From positions 1 to 9,720 of the forward strand of contig JAFBAJ010000493.1 in NCBI GenBank assembly GCA_019247865.1: 9,720 bases of DNA. Reading direction: 5' to 3'. A program made the position numbers and the translations under genes. Below the pieces are notes generated by a model, which was not told the DNA's origin, did no database searches, and saw only the letters and a list, made by a program, of their open reading frames with translations. Below are positions 1 to 6,144 of this stretch, in pieces (position 1 is the first letter of the stretch; each line of letters opens with the position of its first letter). This DNA is from Acidobacteriota bacterium. Lineage in GTDB: Bacteria; Acidobacteriota; Blastocatellia; Pyrinomonadales; Pyrinomonadaceae.

Positions 1-732
1 CGCACGGAGCGCGGCACGTATCGCACGAAGGAGAGTCCGGAAGAATATTCGGCCGAACAACTGGCCGAGTGGGCGTTGCGCGAGCCCGCGCGCTTCAGTC
101 CCAACGTGACCCTGCGCGCGGTGGTGCAGGACTATCTCCTGCCGACGGTCGCCTATTTCGGCGGCGCGGCGGAGATCGCCTATTTCGCTCAGACGGGCGA
201 AGTCTATCGCCTGCTGGAGCGGCCCGCGACTCCGATCCTGCCGCGCGCGAGCCTGACCATCGTCGAGAGCCGCACGGGACGCACGCTCGAACGCTATCAG
301 CTCGAATTGGAAGACCTCTTCGCCGGACTGGAGAACGTGCTCGCGCGCGTCGTCGAAGAGCACCTCGGAGCCGAGACGGCGCAGAGCTTCGCGCACGCAG
401 ATGAGACGATCAACCGCGAGCTGGACGGCCTGCGCGAGCGGCTCGGCGAGGTGGACCCGACGCTGGCCGACGCTCTGGAGACTGGGCGGCGCAAGATCAA
501 CTATCAGCTCCACGGCCTGCGCACGCGCTTTCATCGCGCGCAGATGAACCGCGACCGCGCCGCGCATCGCCAGATCGAGCGCGCCTTCTCCTGTCTCTAT
601 CCCGAAAAGACTTTGCAGGAACGCCGCATCAACATCACCTCACTCGTCGCGCGCCACGGCCGCTACGTGGTGGACTGGATCTACGACGCCATCAATCTCG
701 GCTCGACCGATCATCAGATTGTGTACCTTTGA
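1..732 (+). CDS. bshC: BshC, bacillithiol biosynthesis cysteine-adding enzyme (C-terminal part)
   Basis: BshC joins L-cysteine to glucosaminyl-malate, the last step of bacillithiol synthesis in the cytoplasm. The frame is open to the left edge, so only the last 243 residues are present; the family is usually near 540, so roughly the first 300 lie outside the window. The visible part contains a BshC-like end of the core domain (VVQDYLLPTVAYFGG, then EIAYFAQTGEVY and PILPRASLTIVE). A charged helical stretch follows, probably the family's coiled coil. The C-terminal segment has SCLYPEKTLQERRIN, and the protein ends in HQIVYL as family members do. It stops with TGA at 730-732, one base before a micro-repeat hairpin. 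mutL follows in the same direction 94 bp later. The assignment rests on sequence resemblance recalled from the family, not on a search. Confidence 0.88.
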   Translation, partial: RTERGTYRTKESPEEYSAEQLAEWALREPARFSPNVTLRAVVQDYLLPTVAYFGGAAEIAYFAQTGEVYRLLERPATPILPRASLTIVESRTGRTLERYQLELEDLFAGLENVLARVVEEHLGAETAQSFAHADETINRELDGLRERLGEVDPTLADALETGRRKINYQLHGLRTRFHRAQMNRDRAAHRQIERAFSCLYPEKTLQERRINITSLVARHGRYVVDWIYDAINLGSTDHQIVYL

Positions 733-733
733 A

Positions 734-823
734 GCAGTCAGTGGTCAGTGGTCAGTAGAAAAGCACTTGTCTTGATGCTGGCTACTGACCACTGACCACT
801 GACCACTGACCACTGACTACTGC
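734..823. repeat. Heptamer micro-repeat hairpin A between bshC and mutL
   Basis: The right arm (782-823) is exactly six 7-bp units: CTACTGA, four copies of CCACTGA, and CTACTGC. The left arm (734-758) carries about three and a half units of the complementary heptamer (GCAGTCA, GTGGTCA, GTGGTCA, GTAG). Bases 737-758 pair perfectly with 782-803, giving a 22-bp stem and a 23-nt loop. No T-run follows, so it does not look like a classical terminator. The element ends three bases before the mutL ATG and fills the position where a ribosome binding site would be expected. Confidence 0.9.
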
Positions 824-826
824 TTT

Positions 827-2848
827 ATGTCCAAGATTCGCGTCCTGTCAGATCATCTCGCCAACCAGATCGCCGCCGGGGAGGTGGTCGAGCGTCCGGC
901 GTCTGTGGCGAAAGAGCTGGTCGAGAATGCGATTGACGCGGGCGCGCGGCGGATCGAGGTGGATGTCGAAGGCGGCGGGCGGAGGCTTCTGCGCGTGTCG
1001 GACGACGGCGAGGGGATGGCGCGCGATGATGCCGTGCTGGCCTTCGAGCGGCATGCGACCTCGAAGATCACTTCCGCCGAAGACCTCAATGCCATCTCGA
1101 CGCTCGGCTTTCGCGGCGAAGCCCTGGCTTCCATCGCTTCGGTCGCGCGCGTCGAGCTTTTGACGAAGCATGCCGACGCGCGCGCCGCGACGCGCATTCT
1201 CATCGAAGGCGGACGCTGGCGCGATGTCAAAGACGCGGCGCACCCGCAGGGCACGACCTTCACCGTCCGCGACCTCTTCTTTAATGTCCCGGCGCGCAGA
1301 AAGTTCCTCCGCTCCGAAGCGACAGAGAGCTTTCATCTCTCCAACCTCATCACGCATTACGCGCTCGCGCATCCGGAGATCGCTTTCACTTTAACCAACA
1401 ACGGGCGCGAGACCCTGCGCGTCGCTCCGGCCAAAGACCTGCGCGAGCGCGCGTATCAAATCTTCGGCGCAGAGTTTCTGGAGAACCTGCTGGAGGTCAA
1501 AGGCGGCAACTCCCTGGTGGCGCGCACGAGCGGTTTCGTCTCGGCCCCGCGCGAGCGGCGCACGTCGCGCGATGCGCAGTATCTCTTCATCAACGGGCGT
1601 TACGTGCGCGACAGGCTCATCAGCCGCGCGCTGTCTGAGGCTTATCGCGGAGTGCTGCCGCAGGGCGTCTATCCGGCGGCGCTCCTCTTTCTCGAAGTCC
1701 CGCTCGAAGAGGTGGACGTCAACGTTCATCCGGCGAAGACCGAAGTCCGCTTTCGTCGCGCCCCGGCCGTCGCCGATGCCGTCCGCGAAGCCGTGCGCGG
1801 AGCCCTCTCAAGCGCCGGATACGTGCGCGCCGGCGAGACGAGCGAAGACAGCCGCGAGAGCGAAGCCGCCATTGATAAAGTTGATGAAGCTGAAAACGGG
1901 AGAGAGGTCGCAGAGATTTTTTCGGGAGAGCTCGGGACGCCGATCTCCGCCGCCAGCCCGCCGTCGCGCAGCGTGACGGCCGAGCTGATTCCGCCGACGC
2001 GTCAGGAGAAGATCGAATTTCGCCCGGCAGAGTCGCAGCCCTCAACGCAGCCTTCGACCGAGCCGGCGAGGGGCAACACGGCCAGGGACCTCAACTCCAT
2101 CATGCGCCGCTCTTATCTCGAAGCGCATCGCCTGCCGCCGAGCGAGGAAGAGTTGACAGCAGCTCTTTCATCAAACGCAGAGCCGCCGCCTGAGCCTGTG
2201 CACGCGCGCACGCTGCCGCCGCTCGTCTCAGCCTCAAACCTCGTGCGCGAAGTCCCGGTCGAATCGCTCTCGCACGACATACGCGTGCTCGGCCAGTTGG
2301 CCGAGAGCTACATCGTCGCAGCGGATGACGAAGGTCTGCTCCTGATCGACCAGCACGCGGCGCACGAACGCATCCTGTACGATAAATATCACGCGCTCGA
2401 AACCACACGCCGCGCCGAATCGCAGCACCTGCTCCTGCCCGAAACCTTTGACCTGACGCCCGCGCAGGCCATCGCCTTTGAGCTGGTGGCCGAAGAGCTG
2501 GAGGCTTACGGCTTCTCTCTGATGCGTCTCTCCGGGCGCACGATCGCGGTCAAGGCCGTGCCCGCCGAACTGCCCGCAGGCGAAGCGCACAGCCTGCTCT
2601 CGGAGATTCTGAACACGATGGAGGCGGAGCGTCGCGTCGCCGCCAAAGACATTCTGCGCGACGAGATCGCGGCCTCGCTCGCACGCCGCGCAGCCATCAA
2701 AGCCGGGACGACGCTCGCTCCCGAAAAGATGCGCTGGCTCATCGACAGGCTCCTGCACACCTCCGCGCCCACCATCACCACGCACGGCCGCCCGCTCGTC
2801 CTGCGCCTCACGACGCGCGACATCGAAAAGGGTTTTCAGCGTGCATAA
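827..2848 (+). CDS. mutL: DNA mismatch repair protein MutL
   Basis: MutL is the ATP-dependent matchmaker that couples mismatch recognition by MutS to strand incision and excision. The 673-residue protein starts like the family (IRVLSDHLANQIAAGEVVER). It has the GHKL ATPase motifs: KELVENAIDAGA (catalytic Glu30, Mg-binding Asn34), DDGEGM (59-64), TLGFRGEAL (92-100) and QGTTFTVRDLFFNVPARR from 141. A variable, Pro/Ser/Glu-rich linker spans about 345-480. The C-terminal dimerisation domain begins near 485 and contains DQHAAHER (508-515). The Cys residues of the usual endonuclease site are not conserved: ARRAAIKAG at 619-627 and TTHGRP at 651-656 replace the SCKAAIKA- and CPHGRP-like motifs. The ATG at 827 is set by the conserved N-terminus, although no Shine-Dalgarno precedes it, only repeat A. 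A QxxIxF segment in the linker (393-398) is a possible clamp-binding site. Confidence 0.96.
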   Translation: MSKIRVLSDHLANQIAAGEVVERPASVAKELVENAIDAGARRIEVDVEGGGRRLLRVSDDGEGMARDDAVLAFERHATSKITSAEDLNAISTLGFRGEALASIASVARVELLTKHADARAATRILIEGGRWRDVKDAAHPQGTTFTVRDLFFNVPARRKFLRSEATESFHLSNLITHYALAHPEIAFTLTNNGRETLRVAPAKDLRERAYQIFGAEFLENLLEVKGGNSLVARTSGFVSAPRERRTSRDAQYLFINGRYVRDRLISRALSEAYRGVLPQGVYPAALLFLEVPLEEVDVNVHPAKTEVRFRRAPAVADAVREAVRGALSSAGYVRAGETSEDSRESEAAIDKVDEAENGREVAEIFSGELGTPISAASPPSRSVTAELIPPTRQEKIEFRPAESQPSTQPSTEPARGNTARDLNSIMRRSYLEAHRLPPSEEELTAALSSNAEPPPEPVHARTLPPLVSASNLVREVPVESLSHDIRVLGQLAESYIVAADDEGLLLIDQHAAHERILYDKYHALETTRRAESQHLLLPETFDLTPAQAIAFELVAEELEAYGFSLMRLSGRTIAVKAVPAELPAGEAHSLLSEILNTMEAERRVAAKDILRDEIAASLARRAAIKAGTTLAPEKMRWLIDRLLHTSAPTITTHGRPLVLRLTTRDIEKGFQRA

Positions 2849-2915
2849 AAATTTCACGCGAAGACGCAAAGAAAAGTCTCAAGCTTTTCTTTGCGTCTTC
2901 GCGTGAAACTTTTTT
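2847..2915. terminator. Bidirectional intrinsic terminator, 25-bp perfect stem
   Basis: Arms 2852-2876 and 2884-2908 are perfect reverse complements over 25 bp with a 7-nt loop (TCTCAAG). An A5 tract (2847-2851) precedes the left arm and a T6 tract (2910-2915) follows the right arm, so the hairpin has a U-tract when read in either direction. It fills the whole gap between the convergent mutL and HAD phosphatase genes. The mutL stop (2846-2848) and the HAD stop (2916-2918) abut or overlap the two tracts. Each arm contains the near-repeat ACGCGAAG / ACGCAAAG, an 8-bp period. Confidence 0.9.
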
Positions 2916-3644
2916 CTACAGTTGATCGAATGTTCGCATGACCAGCGACAGGTCTGTGAGGTCCGGGAGGAGCGCGTCCGGTTCGTGCGCGAGCAGGTCT
3001 TGCGGCGTGTACATGCGCCCGGTGGCGACGGCGACCGCACGCGCGCCGTAGTGGCGTGCGCAGTCGATGTCGTTGGGCGTGTCGCCGATGACGATGAACT
3101 GTGCGGGCTCTAAGTCGAACTGGAGTTGCCGGTTGATGCGCTCGCGCGCGAGCGCGGGCAGGTCGCGCCGGTCGTGCGAATCATCGCCGAACGCTCCCGG
3201 CAACTGGAAAAATTCCGAGAGCCCGACGAGCCGCATCTTGAGGTGCGCGGCGGGCTCTATGTTGCCGGTCAGGAGCGCGTTGCGATAACGCGTGTGCTGC
3301 GCGGTCGCTTCCAGGACTTCGCGCACGCCGGGCAGCGTGTAGAAGAGTCCCTCGCCGCCGCGACTGACGGCGCGCTCCATCTCAAGCATGTAACGCTCGC
3401 GCAGGTCGTGCGCGCGCTCGCGTATGTGCTCGTGCGTGAAGCCTTCGTCACGCAGCGCTTCGGCCACGATCTGCAAATCCGTCATTCCCGAGACGGACAT
3501 CTCAGCCAGCCGCCCGGCCGTCCCGAAGACTCCTTCGAGCATCGGGATCGTGTAATCCTTGAACGCGTCACGGCGATTCGAGCGCATCAAGGTGCCGTCT
3601 ATATCCCAGAGCAGAATGCGTAAGTCCTGAGCAGCTTTATTCAT
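2916..3644 (-). CDS. HAD-superfamily phosphatase, phosphoglycolate-phosphatase-like
   Basis: This is a predicted soluble phosphohydrolase of the haloacid dehalogenase superfamily, 242 residues. Motif I is WDIDGTL, with nucleophile Asp14 and acid/base Asp16. A helical cap (C1 type) follows, about 25-95. Motif II is LLTGN (Thr126). A likely motif III Lys is Lys136 (AHLKMRL). Motif IV is GDTPNDID (Asp188, Asp192). The KPxP sequence common in phosphoglycolate phosphatases is absent, so the substrate is open. Its ATG shares one base with the upstream biotin carrier gene's TAA (TAATG, 3642-3646) and has no Shine-Dalgarno, so translation is probably coupled to that gene. The gene ends at the bidirectional terminator and looks like the last of the accC-accB unit. 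Confidence 0.88.
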   Translation of the reverse strand: MNKAAQDLRILLWDIDGTLMRSNRRDAFKDYTIPMLEGVFGTAGRLAEMSVSGMTDLQIVAEALRDEGFTHEHIRERAHDLRERYMLEMERAVSRGGEGLFYTLPGVREVLEATAQHTRYRNALLTGNIEPAAHLKMRLVGLSEFFQLPGAFGDDSHDRRDLPALARERINRQLQFDLEPAQFIVIGDTPNDIDCARHYGARAVAVATGRMYTPQDLLAHEPDALLPDLTDLSLVMRTFDQL

Positions 3645-4156
3645 TATTCGATAGTTGCCAGAATATCTCCGGCATTGACCGTCGCGCCGCTCGCGGCGTG
3701 AATCTCGCTGACCACTCCGTCGCGCGGCGCTTTCATCTCGTTCTGCATCTTCATCGCTTCGACGACGATAATGCCGTCGCCTGCTTTGACCGCCGCGCCC
3801 ACTTCGACCAGCACGCGCACGATCTTGCCGGGCATCGGCGCGACGATCTGGGCCGAGCCGTCGACACCATGCCCGCCCGCGCCGCCGTGCCCGCCGCGCA
3901 GACGCTTAGGGTCGGAGAGCGTCAGCGCATAGGTCTGTGTCCTGACATGCACCTGCACGGCGTCTGGCTGCGCGTGCGTGCTCTCGACGCGGCACTCGTA
4001 GACGCGCCCGTCGTCTATCAACAGGTAAGCGCCCGCTTCCGTCTCGCGCACAGAGAGCTCGTAACTTCGACCGTCCACGCGCGCCCACACGCGTTCGCCC
4101 TCGCGCCGCAACTCTATCTGCTGTTCTGCTCCGTCAAGCTCTGCCGTCAGTTTCAT
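3644..4156 (-). CDS. Biotin carboxyl carrier protein / biotinyl-domain subunit of acyl-CoA carboxylase
   Basis: This protein carries the biotin that shuttles carboxylate from biotin carboxylase to the carboxyltransferase. It has 170 residues. The C-terminal biotinyl domain (about 100-170) contains APMPGKIVRVLVEVG and the biotinylation site EAMKMQNEM, with Lys136 as the acceptor. It closes with the second half of the barrel, ending NAGDILATIE. The N-terminal 85 residues look beta-rich and resemble the region before the biotinyl domain in propionyl-CoA or methylcrotonyl-CoA carboxylase alpha chains. A Gly/His-rich hinge (GGHGGAGGHG) joins the two parts. With accC just upstream, the pair looks like an acyl-CoA carboxylase alpha chain split into two genes. 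No Shine-Dalgarno is visible before the ATG at 4156. The symbol accB would be reasonable, but the acyl-CoA substrate is unknown. Confidence 0.93.
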   Translation of the reverse strand: MKLTAELDGAEQQIELRREGERVWARVDGRSYELSVRETEAGAYLLIDDGRVYECRVESTHAQPDAVQVHVRTQTYALTLSDPKRLRGGHGGAGGHGVDGSAQIVAPMPGKIVRVLVEVGAAVKAGDGIIVVEAMKMQNEMKAPRDGVVSEIHAASGATVNAGDILATIE

Positions 4157-4170
4157 GTTTGATTAAAAAC

Positions 4171-4230
4171 GGTCTTTGGTTATTGTGCTTAGGTCTTTGC
4201 ACAAAGGCTAAAGACCTAAGTCCTAAGACC
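4171..4230. repeat. Heptamer micro-repeat hairpin C between accC and the biotin carrier gene
   Basis: Bases 4188-4198 (CTTAGGTCTTT) pair perfectly with 4210-4220, an 11-bp stem with an 11-nt loop. Extra copies of the same words lie outside the stem: GGTCTTT at 4171-4177 and CCTAAGACC at 4222-4230. The latter contains the accC stop codon. A second hairpin, TTGTGC (4183-4188) with GCACAA (4199-4204), would use one arm of the first as its loop, so the two cannot form together. On the transcribed (minus) strand the element lies after the accC stop and before the biotin carrier ATG. Confidence 0.75.
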
Positions 4231-5743
4231 TGCCTCTTAGCGCGGCGCGTCCGGCCATGCGCCACTTGCTCTGCTCCGCGGTCGCGGCTTGAGCGACGGG
4301 CGCTTTCTGCCGCTCGCTGTAATGGAGCGCGGCGGCGATGAGAGCCATGTCGCGTTGCGTTTCATCGGCCGCCTCGTCCGCCTGCGCGGCTCCTGCGCGC
4401 CGCTCGTTAAAGCGCGCGATAAAGCCCGTGTCGAGCCGTCCGGCGATGAACTCCTCATCGCGCACGATCTCGCGGAAGAAGGGGAGCGTCGTCTTGATGC
4501 CGCCGACAGCGTATTCGTCGAGCGCGCGCCGCAGACGATCAATCGCTTCCGCGCGGTCGCGCCCCCACGCGGCGAGCTTGGAGATCATCGGATCATAGTA
4601 GATCGAGACCTCCGCGTTCGCACTGACGCCGCCGTCGTCGCGTATGCCCGGCCCGGCCGGAACGCGCAGTTGCGTGATGCGTCCGGGCGAGGGCATGAAA
4701 TTGTTGTCCGGGTCTTCGGCATAAACGCGGCACTCGATGGCGTGCCCGCTCCAACGAACATCGTCCTGCGTGAAAGAGAGCTGCGCGCCTTGCGCGACCA
4801 TGATCTGCTCGCGCACGAGGTCGATGCCCGTCACGAGTTCCGTCACCGGATGCTCGACCTGAAGGCGCGTGTTCATCTCCAGAAAATAGAAGTCGCGCGT
4901 CGTGTCGCTGACCAGAAACTCGACCGTGCCCGCGCCGACGTAATCCACCGCGCGCGCAGCCAGGACAGCAGCCGCTCCCATACGCTCGCGCAGAGAGGGC
5001 TCGTCAATCGGCGAAGGGCATTCCTCGATCACTTTTTGATGACGCCGCTGGATGGAGCATTCGCGCTCGCCGAGGTGGACGCAGTTGCCGTGCGTGTCGG
5101 CGAAGATCTGGATCTCTATGTGACGCGGACGTTCGACGGCCTTTTCCAGATAGACTTCAGGATTGCCGAAAGCAGCCTGAGCCTCGCTTTGCGCCGTCTC
5201 GAAAGCGGAGCGCAGGCCGTCCGCCGATTCGACGAGGCGCATCCCCTTGCCGCCTCCTCCGGCGGAGGCTTTGAGCATCACCGGATAGCCGAACTGCGCC
5301 GCGGTCTCCTGCGCGTCGGCGAATGATTCGAGCGGCTCGGTCGTGCCCGGCACGACGGGGACGCCCGCTTCGATGGCGACGCGGCGCGCGCTCGTCTTCG
5401 AGCCCATCAAGTCCATCGCCTCCGCCGTCGGGCCGATGAAGGTGATGCCCGCCTCCTTGACTGCGCGCGCGAACGACGCGTTCTCGGCCAGAAACCCGTA
5501 GCCCGGATGAATCGCTTCGGCTCCGCTTTTGAGCACGGCCTCGATCACGCGTTCGATGAGCAGATAGCTCTCGACCGAAGGAGCCGCGCCGATCAGATAT
5601 GCTTCATCCGCCAGGCGCACATGCAACGCGTCTCGGTCGGCCTCAGAGTAAACGGCGACCGGCGAGATAGACAGGTCGCGGCACGCGCGCATAATGCGTA
5701 CGGCGATCTCACCGCGATTGGCGATCAGGATTTTTTTGAACAT
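4223..5743 (-). CDS. accC: Biotin carboxylase subunit of an acetyl-/acyl-CoA carboxylase
   Basis: This enzyme uses ATP and bicarbonate to carboxylate the biotin of the carrier protein encoded just downstream, the first half-reaction of acetyl-, propionyl- or related acyl-CoA carboxylases. The 506-residue protein has the full biotin carboxylase layout. The N-terminal domain includes HPGYGFLAEN (79-88). The ATP-grasp domain has SKTSAR with Lys116, the glycine-rich loop GGGGKGM (162-168), ECSIQRRHQK (228-237) and the catalytic EMNTRLQVEHPVTE (289-302). The C-terminal domain has ECRVYAEDP and PSPGRI. About 55 extra, less conserved residues follow position 450, making it longer than E. coli AccC (about 450) and more like an acyl-CoA carboxylase alpha chain. 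The last residues and the TAG stop come from a repeat heptamer (hairpin C). The ATG lies seven bases from hairpin D, with no Shine-Dalgarno. No carboxyltransferase gene is in the window. Confidence 0.95.
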   Translation of the reverse strand: MFKKILIANRGEIAVRIMRACRDLSISPVAVYSEADRDALHVRLADEAYLIGAAPSVESYLLIERVIEAVLKSGAEAIHPGYGFLAENASFARAVKEAGITFIGPTAEAMDLMGSKTSARRVAIEAGVPVVPGTTEPLESFADAQETAAQFGYPVMLKASAGGGGKGMRLVESADGLRSAFETAQSEAQAAFGNPEVYLEKAVERPRHIEIQIFADTHGNCVHLGERECSIQRRHQKVIEECPSPIDEPSLRERMGAAAVLAARAVDYVGAGTVEFLVSDTTRDFYFLEMNTRLQVEHPVTELVTGIDLVREQIMVAQGAQLSFTQDDVRWSGHAIECRVYAEDPDNNFMPSPGRITQLRVPAGPGIRDDGGVSANAEVSIYYDPMISKLAAWGRDRAEAIDRLRRALDEYAVGGIKTTLPFFREIVRDEEFIAGRLDTGFIARFNERRAGAAQADEAADETQRDMALIAAALHYSERQKAPVAQAATAEQSKWRMAGRAALRGRS

Positions 5744-5750
5744 AAAAATA

Positions 5751-5838
5751 GGAGCCGGAAGTCAGGAGCCGGAAGCCGGAATAAAAACGGTTTCAGCCAT
5801 TCCTTCTGGCTTCCGGCTCCTGGCTGCTGGCTCCTGCT
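5751..5838. repeat. Heptamer micro-repeat hairpin D just upstream of accC
   Basis: The left arm reads as consecutive 7-mers GGAGCCG, GAAGTCA, GGAGCCG, GAAGCCG (5751-5778). The right arm reads TTCTGGC, TTCCGGC, TCCTGGC, TGCTGGC, TCCTGCT (5804-5838). Bases 5765-5781 pair with 5804-5820 at 16 of 17 positions across a 22-nt loop, and an outer GGAGCC/GGCTCC pair (5751-5756 with 5829-5834) can extend the structure. In the minus-strand transcript the hairpin is followed by TATTTTT (5750-5744) and then directly by the accC ATG. It may therefore act as a terminator for the upstream gene or as an attenuator in the accC leader. Confidence 0.88.
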
Positions 5839-5839
5839 C

Positions 5840-6130
5840 TCATACTACCACCGAATTTCCCGGCCGGTGCGGGTCGTAGCGGACGGTAATGTTAGCGCCG
5901 GGCGCGTATGTTTGCTGGCGGCCGCGCTGCTCCTGTGTGAGCGTCTGCGAGGCCTCGTAGTCCACGTCGTGAATGCTGTAGGTGAAAAAGATATGTGTGG
6001 GCGTGCCGGAATCGTCGCAGGTGATGTCGAGCACGGAGCCTTCGGCGATGCGTCCGGTGAGGAGCAGGCGCGAGCGCCGCGCCGCTTCATCCTCAACCTT
6101 TTTTCGTCGAAAGAAGTCCAGAAACGACAT
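5840..6130 (-). CDS. Small DUF3592-like protein of unknown function
   Basis: This is a 96-residue protein. After a basic N-terminus (FFRRKK) comes a single small beta-rich domain. It has the pattern GxVLDIT, then IFFTYSIHDVDYEAS, then a closing APGANITVRYDPHRPGNSVVV. The G-xx-V-x-V-x-YDPxxPxxS ending is characteristic of DUF3592-type domains. No signal peptide or membrane segment is visible, so it is probably cytoplasmic or membrane-peripheral. The ATG at 6130 is preferred because GAGAG lies about nine bases upstream; a GTG one codon earlier (6133) is also possible. It starts only 14 bp after the stop of the zinc-ribbon membrane protein gene and is probably in the same transcript. The assignment comes from the pattern only, and no function can be given. 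Confidence 0.75.
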   Translation of the reverse strand: MSFLDFFRRKKVEDEAARRSRLLLTGRIAEGSVLDITCDDSGTPTHIFFTYSIHDVDYEASQTLTQEQRGRQQTYAPGANITVRYDPHRPGNSVVV

Positions 6131-6144
6131 CACGCCAGGCTCTC

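Noticed and set aside
734..823. Repeat A as a CRISPR array
   Set aside because: The units are 7 bp with no spacers between them, and the two arms are inverted; no cas genes are present.
2234..2869. A 211-codon minus-strand frame opposite the end of mutL
   Set aside because: It is a shadow of the MutL C-terminal domain and begins inside the bidirectional terminator.
4289..5326. A 345-codon open frame on the plus strand opposite accC
   Set aside because: It lies wholly inside accC, which has every biotin carboxylase motif. The antisense translation is rich in Arg, Ala and His without domains, as expected from GC-rich codon bias.
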